A stretch of DNA of 64,000 bases from Perkinsus olseni. Its lineage: Eukaryota; Perkinsozoa; Perkinsida; Perkinsidae. Below the pieces are notes generated by a model that saw only the letters and a list, made by a program, of their open reading frames with translations, was not told the origin of the DNA and did no database searches. Position numbers and translations under genes: made by a program. This document shows positions 54,765-64,000 of this stretch, one piece after another. How positions within the stretch are numbered: position 1 is the first letter of the stretch; each line of letters starts with the position of its first letter. The stretch spans positions 1 to 64,000 of the forward strand of contig JABANP010000083.1 of the NCBI GenBank assembly GCA_013115135.1, read 5' to 3'.

Positions 54765-55063
54765 TTGTCCGCGACAGAGGCGCTCGACTGGTATCTCACA
54801 CCTGAAGCGCATTCAGTTGGAAGCAATCCCTGAACGTTTTCCCAGTTGCTGGCCATGCCTCTCACCCGATAAAAGTTGGATTGGCCTTTGGGGTCGTTAC
54901 GATTATCCGCGATAATTTATCGCGGCCCATCTACAGGCACTTGCCTATCGGGCCCGTCTGACAGCATCCAAGTTCCGCGAATCGTAAAACTGGAGGCTGT
55001 TTGCGGCTAAAGCTAAAGGATATAACCTCCTCCGCGCGGCCTCCCTCCGTAAAGCCGAGCAAT

Positions 55064-55085
55064 CCCAAGCCGCTTGGGCCAAGCG
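55064..55085. other. Palindromic 14-bp insertion scar (W = CCCAAGCG)
   Basis: Exact form: CCCAAGC, CGCTTGGG, CCAAGCG. The paralogous site near 59151-59166 is 14 bp shorter. Confidence 0.88.
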
Positions 55086-55452
55086 GTTCACTTGAAGCGA
55101 ACACTGGGCAGCAGTACTGCGAGTCGCAGTCTGCGACAGCACCTAGCTCGGTAGACAGGAGCCATCGAGTTCGTGTATGTGGCACTGCGTACGCTATAGT
55201 AATGTATGCAGTGCTCCTAGAATACTGAACCTCCACATTGAACGATTGACGTATCTCGATGGATCCTTGATCGGCGTGACCTCGAGACTAACTCCGTGTG
55301 GCCAATTTTTGGCGAATTTTGACCTTGTAAAGGTCACTGGCGTTGAACGCAACATGAATGCGGGCGTGAAAGAGAAGAGTTGGAGGAACTCTATATCCCT
55401 CTGAGAAAAGCTTCTGATAATATGTGAGATTTTGTTTCGAAAAGCCCAAATG

Positions 55453-55469
55453 AGCGGCTTGAGGCTGCT
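55453..55469 (-). promoter_or_regulatory. Conserved 3' stem-loop, secreted-family copy 4
   Basis: AGCGGC-TTGAG-GCTGCT: one stem pair is G-T instead of G-C, so pairing is kept. About 120 bp 3' of the stop. Confidence 0.5.
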
Positions 55470-55585
55470 GTCAGGCAGGAGAAAGGTTCCATATACGGAA
55501 CATTCTCAGACGCGTTTCTGGGAAACGCGAGAAAGTAGAGAATCTAACATAGAGCACCGTGCACCGTGAACCCCAAGTTTTTATC

Positions 55586-56353
55586 CTAAATCCGGTCATG
55601 CAGCACCCCATCAACAATAGTACGAGTAAAATTGAAGAGCTTACCGGCTACGTCACCAGCCGCCGTGAAAGTGATATGAAACTTCCATCCTCCACCCACC
55701 TTCTCTATGCGGAATACGTTCCAGACGTAGAGGGGCACATCTGAGCCCTTGTTTTGCTCAGGCATGGCGAGAAGTTCCATTTGCTTGGTGCTTGCGAAAC
55801 CTTTGATTCCATACCAAGGGAACGACGCCTTTTTACCATCAGGATAGGTAGCGTAGACCGCAGACGTCACAGCAACAGGGACTACGGAAGTTTCCGTTTT
55901 GTCACCGAAAAGTTTATCACCAGGGGCAGGATTCCAGTGGAATCCTATATCATCGTGCTCGAACCATAGATGGGCCCAGCCACTGGTCAGCACACTGACC
56001 TCTGTCTCGCCGGTCGTACTGTCTTCCCTTAAGTTGACCTGGATGACCATCTGACCCCAATGGCCAGCCATGTTAGTTCTGATAAGGATACCGCCGGTCT
56101 CTTGGTAAACTCCATCCGACTTACGCCCTCTCTGGCTGAAGATGCAGGAGGGGTGCATCAGTTCGATGATACCTCCCTCTCCCGGGCCAGGGCCCGCATA
56201 GCAACCCTTGGGATAATCAGCGACATTTCTGAAAGGTTCGTCAGAGCTCGCAAACGACAATTGCGAGATGCAGACGAACATGAAGACGCTGCAGTAGGTG
56301 ACCCAGGTGACGCGAGAGTTATTGGAGTAGAGCCTGGTAGTCGGGAGCGCCAT
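55586..56353 (-). CDS. Secreted protein family, copy 4 (intact)
   Basis: 255 residues from ATG 56351-56353 (MALPTTRLYS). The signal peptide core is YCSVFMFVCISQLSFA. The two family cysteines are in DYPKGCY and PSCIFS. It keeps the DGVYQETGG, TSGWAH and FHWNPAPGD blocks and ends LHDRI. It is more diverged from copy 1 than copy 2 is, and closest to copy 5, with which it shares the QNKGSD region. An exported role is inferred from the signal peptide. Confidence 0.8.
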   Translation of the reverse strand: MALPTTRLYSNNSRVTWVTYCSVFMFVCISQLSFASSDEPFRNVADYPKGCYAGPGPGEGGIIELMHPSCIFSQRGRKSDGVYQETGGILIRTNMAGHWGQMVIQVNLREDSTTGETEVSVLTSGWAHLWFEHDDIGFHWNPAPGDKLFGDKTETSVVPVAVTSAVYATYPDGKKASFPWYGIKGFASTKQMELLAMPEQNKGSDVPLYVWNVFRIEKVGGGWKFHITFTAAGDVAGKLFNFTRTIVDGVLHDRI

Positions 56354-56803
56354 TAGAAAATGTGAAAACGAGGCCGAGTAATCTTCAGGGAAATACTCAC
56401 AAGCGCCGCTTGGGATCGACCCTGTGGCTATATTGCAGGATATTTACTGAGCTATGGGCGTCGGCGCGATATGCGAACAACGGACGCCTCGCGACCGCTC
56501 TTGGCTCAAGGTCGAGTCCTTCCAGGGCTAACTTACGGGAAGCCACTGACCACGAATTTAACATTCAGAATGAAAAGTGGTACTAACTACGAGCGGGATA
56601 TCAGCGCATAAATCATACTCCGACTGGTCGGAAGTGAATTCGCAGCTGCAGCACGCATGTGCATCTAACCTAGGCTAGGCTAGGCGGCCTAGGCTAGGAA
56701 GCCTAGCGTAAGTTCTAGCCTAGAACGCATATTACTGTTACTATTGCGCATCAGATGTATCAAAAATACTATATACATACTACTATGTAATACTAGTAGT
56801 ATT
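56354..56803. other. 5' flank of secreted-family copy 4
   Basis: No gene recognised. A CCTAGGCTAGG-rich cluster lies at about 56669-56705. Confidence 0.45.
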
Positions 56804-57751
56804 CAGGGTGGTAAATTCAGGGAAGCATTGGGCAAAACTTCTTTCTTTCCGAAATTTCAAGGAAAATTTCCAGAATTTCCGGGAATTCAGGAAATATTCT
56901 ACAAGGGCTTAACAGGGCGTTGGTACGCCCCAATCTCATGTAATCTTTGCCAGGCTAAGACTCTCTCTTAGTGCCAAAGCAGTAGCTGATGTTTTCTGGA
57001 TGAAATCCATGCTCGCATCATCCATACGCTGCTTAACGACCGTAATTCAAGCCTTGAATTTCGAGGCCCTTGAATCAAGGGCCTGAGAGTCTCAGGCCCT
57101 TCAATTAAGGTCGTTAAGTCGGAGACCCTGAGGCCTGGGGCCCGTCTTCCAGCTGACGACCAGATCGTCACGATCTCCCGGGTACACGCGAAAGCCATGT
57201 GAGCACCTTGACGAGAGTCCAGCCGAATGTATATTTTTCATACGTGTATCAACAGGGTACGGCAATTCCATTGCCGCAACGGCTGCGGATGTCTTTAGGC
57301 ACGTTGTAATTCGTGACTAGGAATACGACTGCGATTTCCAGTCTTCATTCGAGACTCGGAACTTCTGAGTCGGAAAGTTCTAGGCTAGAACTTCTAGGCA
57401 TGACTCATGGCCCCTGAGGTTATACTGCGATCCTCATACAATCTTCACGTCATATCCTTGAACTTATTCGTAACTTTCTCGACGATGGGACATGTGCTCC
57501 GGAATGAGGCCTAAATTCTAGACTCTAACAATGTCACACCGTGTCATGCACAAAGAGTGCCAAGGTATCGGACGATGTCGCCGTACTCGGCACTGATAAG
57601 TGCCGGCCTTAACAGCTTCCCGCAGCTCTCCTATAGGCTGTAGCCTAAAATTACTTAAATTTCGCTAAATTTCAGCCCCTGCCGAAATTTCCCGAAATTC
57701 CCGAAAATTTCCATCGGAAATTCCCATCCAGATTTCCGATTCACCACCCTG
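56804..57751. mobile_element. hAT-like non-autonomous element, 948 bp
   Basis: Inverted ends CAGGGTGGTAAATTC (left) and CAGGGTGGTGAATCG (right, read inward). No transposase is encoded. The right flank is AATACTAC. The left flank is the first seven bases of that word followed by its reverse complement (AATACTA GTAGTATT, 56789-56803), so the 8-bp target repeat has been rebuilt on one side. It lies in the intron of a decayed DRC7 copy. An internal hairpin cluster is at 57032-57118. Confidence 0.75.
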
Positions 57752-57797
57752 AATACTACTGTGGGGTGGCATTCGGTCTGATCGTCAGACTCTGACG

Positions 57798-58200
57798 CAT
57801 CCAGTCATACTCGTCAGGATCCAAATTTTGGAGCAGAGTTCGCTTGCCATGATTCATGGCGCCCGGACTTCATGGCCCATGAAGTCCAGGCTATCAAGAC
57901 GTCGATGAGGTCACTTAGACCCTGCTGGCGGACCTGAGGCTGCAGGCGATGTGGGAGAAGGACTCTCCAGACGAGGAGGGAGAGGATGATCCGTAATGCG
58001 GAAAAGCATGAGAGCAGTGTCCATGATCCCGACTCGGGATTCCCGAGTTTGTTGTGGCGGCCAATGGTGCGCCCACAAGGTTGTTCTTGTTGCAGTTGTG
58101 AATGAACTTGGGTCCATGGGCCCAAGTCGGCAATTCGTTGGGCCAGCTTACTCGGCGATGATACTTGGCGGCGGCGGCCGGCGCGCAATGGGACAGTAGC
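57798..58200 (+). pseudogene. DRC7 last-exon fragment, copy D
   Basis: Recognisable by GATCCAAATT.TGGAGCA, CCTGCTGGCGGACC and the acidic DEEGEDDP codons, but several palindromic insertions destroy the frame (57846-57887, 58026-58047, 58106-58127). Confidence 0.75.
58026..58047. other. Palindromic 14-bp insertion scar (W = ATCCCGAG)
   Basis: Exact form: ATCCCGA, CTCGGGAT, TCCCGAG. DRC7 copies A, B and C all lack it and are 14 bp shorter here. Confidence 0.9.
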
Positions 58201-58279
58201 TTCGTGATAGAGCTAGTTGGTGGTTCGGTTGAGGGGAGACTCGAGGTGTGTGGAACATGTTGGTATTGATTATAGTTTT

Positions 58280-59270
58280 GTTTTATCTTCTAAATGACCT
58301 CCCGCTCACTCTGGCGATGTGGTGCGGCTGCCTCTCTGTCTTTGGGAGGAGCCCTCGTCACATTGGCCTAGGACATGACGCCCCTTGCGCAGTCCTCCGG
58401 CCCACGCCGCAACGCCGGGGTGAAAGGGAGCCGAGAAAGATCAAACTTGATGAGCTGGTCTGGAAATGGCGTGGATGGATTCCTGCGGGTAGGCAAGGAG
58501 TTTCAGAGAGGGCGAAGCACCGAGCGTGAGGGCTTCTGCAGACCGTCCGCACCCGGGCAGATCGCTATGAAGGCCTCATGATGAGGCCTCTGGAACTCAG
58601 GGCCTTGACACATTCAACCTTTCGCTGCAGTTTTTTCGACTGAAACTCTCAGAGCCGGAGGATTATCTTTCAAGAAGTCCATCGCTCTCGTTCAGCGTCC
58701 GTCTCGGCGAGCTTGTTATCTCTATCGTAGATTGGTTCTCGGCGTACCAAGGTGCCGGCGATAAAAGGCTTTTAAAGCGCTCAACTGCGTTGAGTCAACG
58801 GATATCTCACACCTAAACCGAATTCAGCGGGAAGCAACCCCCGAACGTTTTTCCGATTGTTGACCATGTCTTTCACCCGATAAATTTTGGATTGGCCTTT
58901 GGGGTCGTTGCAATCATTCTTCTACGATGATCGTGCTACGAGCTCCATCCAGAGGCGCTTGCCTGTGAACTGGGTGAGCCGGAGTGCAATTTCTGACGGC
59001 CAGGATGGTCCTGATAGGACCTCCAACGGAGATCGTCAGACTGCATTCCCGGAAGTTTCCCGGAACCTCAGAAACTGTAAAACTGGAAACTGCCTCCGCC
59101 GACGGCAAAAGGATATACCCTCCTCCGCCGCGGCCCCTCTCCATTGAGCCAAGCAATCCAAAAGGGTTCACTTCAAGTGAACACCGAACGAGAGCGCTGC
59201 GACAGCACCTAGTTCAGTGGACAGGAGTCAACGAGTTCGCGTGTGTGGCACTGTGTACGCTATAGTTCTG
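58280..59270. repeat. Unassigned duplicated segment, copy 2
   Basis: Partner of 54290-55200. No gene recognised. Confidence 0.75.
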
Positions 59271-59523
59271 TATGCAGTGCTCCTGAGATAGTGTCTCCGC
59301 AAAACGAACGAATTACGTACCCAGCCGGATCGTGAAGCGACGTGACCAACTTGACACTAACCGTGTCTGGCTGGCCGGAACCTCCTGGCAGAAGGTCGCT
59401 GGAGTCGAACGCAACGTGAAACGCGGGCGTGAAAAGAGGAGAGTTAGAGGAATTCTATATTCCTCTAAGCAAAACTTTCGATGATATGTGAGATAAAGCC
59501 TTTGTCCAGATAAAGCCTAAATG

Positions 59524-59540
59524 AGCGGCCCGAGGCTGCT
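59524..59540 (-). promoter_or_regulatory. Conserved 3' stem-loop, secreted-family copy 5
   Basis: AGCGGC-CCGAG-GCTGCT: the loop has changed but the stem still pairs (one G-T). Confidence 0.5.
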
Positions 59541-59667
59541 GTCAGGCAAAAAAGGGCTCCATTTATGGAGCTTCCTCGTCATGAGGTTCGAGTCACGTTA
59601 TTGGAAAACGCGATAAGTTAGAGGCTCTAACATCAAGAACTGTGTACCGTGTACTGAACCTATTTTC

Positions 59668-60379
59668 CTAAACCCGGTCATGCAGCACCCCATTAACGAT
59701 AGTGCGAGTGAAGTTGAAGATCTTACCGGCTCTGTCACCGGCCGCCGTGAAAGTTATATGATACTTCCAACCTCCCTCCAGCTTCTCCATGCGTAGTATG
59801 TTCCAGACGTAGAGTGGCAAATCTGAGCCCTTGTTCTGCTCAGGAGTGGCGAGAAGCTCCATTTGCTTGCTGCTTGCGAAACCTTTGATTCCATACCACG
59901 GGAACCGCGCCTTTTTTCCCTCAGGATAGTGAGCGTCAACCGTCGACGCCACGGAAACAGGGACTACGGAAGCCTATATCATCATAATCGAACCATAGGT
60001 GGGCCCAACCACTAGTCTCCACACTGACCTTTGTCTCGCCGCTTGTATGGTTCTCCATCAAGTTGACCTGGATCCTCATCTCACCCCATTTCCCAGCCAT
60101 GTTAGTTCTGATAACAATGCCGCCGGTCTCTTGATAAACTCCATCCGATCTCTGCCCTTTCTGGCTGAAGATGCAGGAGGGGTGCAGCAGTTCGATGGTG
60201 TCCCCTTCCGCCGGACCAGGGCCCGCATAGCAACCCTTGGGATAATCAGCGACCGTTCTGAAAGGTTCACCAGAACTCGCAATCGACAATGGAGAGATGC
60301 AGGCCAACACGAAGACGCCGCAGTGGACCCAGATGGCGAGAGACGTCCTGGTGTAGAGCCTGGTAGTCGGAAGCGCCAT
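59668..60379 (-). pseudogene. Secreted protein family, copy 5 (internal deletion)
   Basis: Starts at 60377-60379 (MALPTTRLYT) with a signal peptide and both cysteines. After the TSGWAH block a 53-bp deletion relative to copy 4, with TTCC at both breakpoints, shifts the frame near 59972; the upstream frame stops at 59936. The remainder, in the other frame, runs to LHDRV and the stop at 59668-59670. Confidence 0.83.
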
Positions 60380-61499
60380 AAGAAAATATAAGAACGAGGC
60401 TGAGCAATCTAGTGGGAAATCTTCTCGAGGGCCGCCTGGGATCTACTTTGCGGCTATAGTGCACAATATTTATCAAGCTATGAGGGCCGGCGCAATTAAC
60501 GGAGCGCGAAGAGGAGACTCGTTACACTAGACTGTCGTCACAAGTGAGCGGCTGGCACTCTCAGACCCTTGTGATTCGAGGATAATATCAGCGGACTCCT
60601 CCGCAAAACGACTCGCAGGAGGCATAGGGATGATGGATAATAAGAATAATCTCAATGAATGGGGAATGGACTGTCGTTCATGAACCGCAGCGTAAAGCAC
60701 TCATGCGCATAGCGTTCCTCGTCGGATTGTCTCTCGCGAGGGCAAACCGTGTCGCGGGCACGTGTCATGCGACTAGACGGCAAGAGGTAATTTGACACGG
60801 CTCACAAGATAGGATGATGCCGCTGTCTTGAGGACGTCTGGGCGTCTACATCTGAGATCAAAATCCGGAAATTCAATTACGCGTGATGCGTGTAGCTCCG
60901 GAAACTCAGGTCTGTCTGAGTACACGCCATCAATAAATTGAGCATGCGTCACTATACTCGTCAGAGGAAGTCAGGGATGGTCTGTTGTTCACACGCGGAC
61001 TGTCGACGTACAACTCGATCTAGTTACGCAACACGAAGTTGGTGTCGCTAACCTTGGGTGAGCTTGGAGGCTATAACGGCTCGAACGGCACCCAATCTGT
61101 GAAATCCAGAGTCTACCAATTCCGGAATAAACCCAAGCTGAGTGCACGCAGGTACATAGCTGCAACAGTACGGGTTCTGTTTTGCTGCAGCTAAGTATGT
61201 ACCTGCGTGCTCTGTATTAGAGAAGCGGGCGATGGACCCGGGAGTGCCCTCCACTGAAGGGCTTACACATATCTCCATTCTAAGGTGGGCCACCTTGCAA
61301 GGGACTACCACGGAGCACGAACGGACAAGGGCGAGTAAGCAACTGTGATGCGTACAGACGACGTGACGGCAACGGTAGCAGTATTGTTGTTCATTATGCA
61401 ATTATTGTTGGTGACTTAGTTGAGCTCTACTAAATCGGCCTCTCGTGAAATCAAATTCTTCTGGGTCTCTACTAGTTTGGTCTGAGCTTTATTAAATGT
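60380..61499. other. Decayed family 5' flank and a long hairpin
   Basis: 60830-61000 resembles the 5' flanks of other family copies. 61139-61213 is an imperfect hairpin with arms of about 28 bp (GCACGCAGGTACATA pairs with TATGTACCTGCGTGC). No gene. Confidence 0.5.
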
Positions 61500-61829
61500 T
61501 CTGGGATTTGGGTAAGTAGGTCTGCGAATAGTGTAGAAGACCCCGACGCGGTTATCCCGAACTTCGGGACCCGAAGGTGAGCTGTCCACAGTCTGTAGTC
61601 CAGTCGTACTTTATTCATCGTCCAGACAGGCTCTGCTTAGCAGAGATGGGCATTCCTCCTCTCCTGAGCTCTCACGCTAGTAACTCCAACTCGAAGATGT
61701 TGCATCACTCTCTCCTCTTGTTTGGAGTCTCCAAGCGACTGATGCGGTGGGTGCTGCTGCACACGAAATACAATTTTGATAGCTTTCCTTAGTTCATCGA
61801 AGTTTGCGCAAACGTATGGGGTGGATCGC

Positions 61830-61851
61830 AAGCTTGAAGCTTGAAGCTTCA
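61830..61851. other. Palindromic 14-bp insertion scar (W = CAAGCTTC)
   Basis: Exact form: CAAGCTT, GAAGCTTG, AAGCTTC. DRC7 at about 28938 has the empty site, 14 bp shorter. The core AAGCTT is its own reverse complement, so the scar looks like a triplication. Confidence 0.85.
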
Positions 61852-63127
61852 CTTGTGTCCTCTCAACGAGATTGGTACCAAATTCGTGTCCCCAAACTCC
61901 TGCCAGTTGAATTGGATCGGATTCGGCGATGCTGATTCTGTCGCACGCATACCCCGTGCTCTATGATGCTTCAGAATCTGAAGTTCAGATGTATATGATG
62001 ATGCATTATATATACAGGGTGTTCCCATTCGAATCGAATTTCAGTGATTCGCATATCGAATGATTCGATATGCGAATCACTAAAATTAGTCTAATTCAGC
62101 ACATACTACGTGTTTGAGCTGAAACTTGAGTATGATATGCACTAATATATTTATTATTAAGTTTTTTGATATCAGCTAACCGATCGACCGTTTCACTCAC
62201 CTGAAGACGCGAAGGTAGCCGTGCCAATTCGTTATACTTCGTTATAATTCGTTTCGCCACACACCGTATGTGTGTCACACATGGTGTGAGATGATTTATA
62301 TATGCTTCATATGATGCTTCATTCATGTACAGCCTACGAGTCTCGCAAGAACTTCGCAGAGTACGTCCTTCGGAAGCTTGCCTAGGGTGCTTGTTCGAGT
62401 TTCTACTGCTGAGCTTATATGAGAAATACGGGAGATTGCGAGAGAACAGAGGAGAGATTATACACCGCAGGTGCGGATTCGGTTAAATCTCTTCCTCACT
62501 CTGGGTCCATGGTTCCTGTGGAGCTGCTCGTATTCGTATTAGTAACTGGCCCTGAGCTTCGAATTTCGGCACATTCAGGACCCACACACGTTTCTCAACT
62601 TGACTACGGCTCTTTTCGGGTGCGCAGACCTCCTGCTCTCGGGACCCGAGGGCAACGGGCCGTTGCTGATGAGAAGAAGGACGACAGTCCGACAACTCCA
62701 CCAGGTGACTCACTGCAGCCACAATGTGGATTTCACACTGAGCTGTGTTATTGGATAGTGCTCATGCTTCACTGACCATTCCCGTGCAGCCGTCCCTGGA
62801 ATTTCCAGGGACGGCTGCACGGGAAAGCCAGGCTGGAAAGCCTCTCGGAAGTCTCGGAGGCGGGTAACCTGAAGGGAGACGGCGGAGCTCAGTCGATATG
62901 GCTGAGAAGACTCTTGGTAAGCCAGGTCGGGGTCATGTTGGTAATGAAGCTGCGGAGAGTCAAAAGATTCCCACGACCATCCCTCTGCCGCCTACCGCTA
63001 AACTTTGCCTCGTTGGGAATACTTCCCTGAGTTGATGGCCGTATCTCAGGTGAGGAGTTCTCCCTGATGAAGAAGCCAGTAATGGATAGTGAGCACTTGA
63101 AAGAGGAACAAAAGCGTGGAAGGTATA

Positions 63128-63199
63128 TTCCGAGGCCGGGTATTGAACTCGAGTCTCCTGCGTGACAGGCAGGAATACTCGCCAATATACTACCGCGGA
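63128..63199 (-). pseudogene. tRNA-Asp(GTC) pseudogene
   Basis: Copy of 30186-30257 with the anticodon arm kept, but the T-stem no longer pairs (TCGAG against CCCGG) and the acceptor stem has a mismatch. Confidence 0.8.
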
Positions 63200-63731
63200 A
63201 CTGATAATTTTTTCCTTCTCCGAACCTGCTCTGATCTTGATGTCTAATGTTGTAGGCCTTGCTCTAGAGAAGGCAGTCTTCGAAGCAGAAAGAAGTGACT
63301 CGGATATTGCTCTGACCGGTGACGTAAATCACAATCCATCTCCATGATGTCTCGAAAGTTTCGAGTCGAAACCCATTAACAGTAAGAACATAAGAATTTC
63401 TTATGTTTGGAGCAGCTGAAGCTCAGCTGCTGAGCTCGTCCAATTCATCTATGCCACAACCCCGGCCCGGGGTAAACACAAAACCTGAAAGAACTGCCAG
63501 CTCCCAGTGGGAAGGACTGCGCAGAATTCAGCCACGACTTGAAGGCGTCGCCTTCGAAATTTATCGGCTTGGTGGCAGCAACTGGTGGCTATAGTATAGC
63601 CGCTATACGGAGTTCACTTCTTTCCAGGAAGACGAGCCCGTTGTTGGGTGATGGTCCGCAGAGGGGCGAGGGACGTGGTGGCTGATATGTACATCGGACC
63701 CACTACAGGGATGATCTCCTACACGGAAACC

Positions 63732-63753
63732 GAACCTACTAGGTTCAACCTAG
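63732..63753. other. Palindromic 14-bp insertion scar (W = GAACCTAG)
   Basis: Exact form: GAACCTA, CTAGGTTC, AACCTAG. The DRC7 copy at about 30760 has the empty site, 14 bp shorter. Confidence 0.88.
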
Positions 63754-64000
63754 TGGGGGGCGCCGTTTTGGGAGCCGCCTAAGGCTGGTGTCGCCCTAGG
63801 ATCTAGGACCTACGGACCGCAGGTCCTGCATCCAAGGGCGACTCACTAGGACTCTGCCCTTTAACACGGGGGAGGCTATCTAGTGCTGTCGTGAAATCTT
63901 CGCTGTGCGCATCAGCTATCTTTCTGTAGACACCGTCTGGAACCAGAACAAGAATGTGAGGGTGCAATTCAAAAGAGCTTAGTGGAAGACAGTGATGTGC

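Larger units (their letters stand above)
54290..55200. repeat. Unassigned duplicated segment, copy 1
   Basis: Matches 58280-59270 at moderate identity. There is no recognised gene; short frames differ between the copies. It carries palindromic scars at 54474, 54743, 54902, 55064 and 55116, most missing from the other copy. Confidence 0.78.
61500..64000 (+). pseudogene. DRC7 5'-half duplicate, copy E (runs off the window)
   Basis: Follows 28700-30990 exon by exon (VEDPDAVIP, MGIPPLLSS, CPLNEIG-like, ADEKKDDSPTT, GLALEKAVFEAERSDSD, then the EPTTG region) but with stops, frameshifts and palindromic insertions throughout, including a 47-nt one at 62779-62825. It carries a decayed tRNA-Asp in the same intron as the working gene. 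Confidence 0.85.

Noticed and set aside
56501..56520. CTTGGCTCAAGGT resembling the end of the spliced leader with a GT donor
   Set aside because: Only 11 bases of the leader are present; the 5' part does not match, so it may be chance.
59150..59162. TTGAGCCAAG resembling the reverse leader
   Set aside because: The paralogous site reads TAAAGCCGAG, so it is a local variant, not a leader.

Overview
The window is nuclear DNA of an intron-rich protist, most likely an alveolate of the genus Perkinsus. The strongest clue is a copy of the dinoflagellate/perkinsid trans-splicing spliced leader (core CCGTAGCCATCTTGGCTCAA) on the minus strand at 49764-49785. Other support is the many short spliceosomal introns (often 37-75 nt) and a gene for a flagellar axoneme protein. 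No bacterial features were seen.

Left part (1-17.5 kb). A DDX5/DBP2-type DEAD-box RNA helicase (minus, 4047-9944, many exons) has an N-terminal Trp-rich tandem repeat broken by one extra C. It is followed by tRNA-Met(CAT), a two-exon coiled-coil protein gene (11078-12869, minus) and a small secreted Gly-rich protein (15331-15771).

Middle (17.5-35.5 kb). There is a complete PIF/Harbinger transposon (17562-20875) with terminal inverted repeats, a 3-bp target duplication, a frameshifted DDE transposase and a Myb/SANT-like partner gene. Next come a gene with at least six RanBP2-type zinc fingers, mostly one per exon (21702-25381), several small genes, two tRNA-Trp copies (one decayed), and a homologue of dynein regulatory complex subunit 7 (DRC7, 28631-35154). 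Antisense tRNA-Asp and tRNA-Cys genes lie inside DRC7 introns.

Right part (35.5-64 kb). This is a mosaic of duplicated and decaying sequence. It holds a young Ty3/gypsy-like LTR retrotransposon (36469-42170) interrupted by a hAT-type MITE, and five copies of an unknown secreted-protein family (two intact, three broken). It also holds four partial DRC7 copies and a second hAT-like element (56804-57751). Each family copy has a conserved small stem-loop just 3' of its stop.

The most unusual signal is a uniform scar seen at about 25 places, all in the right half. An 8-bp word W is replaced by 22 bp: the first 7 bases of W, the reverse complement of W, and the last 7 bases of W. Paralogous copies that lack the scar are exactly 14 bp shorter. 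This geometry is what hAT transposase would leave if both flanking hairpins were opened and annealed through an 8-bp target duplication, so I read these as excision footprints. Two resident elements with CAGGGTGG termini support this. Several footprints and the MITE break the retrotransposon reading frame.
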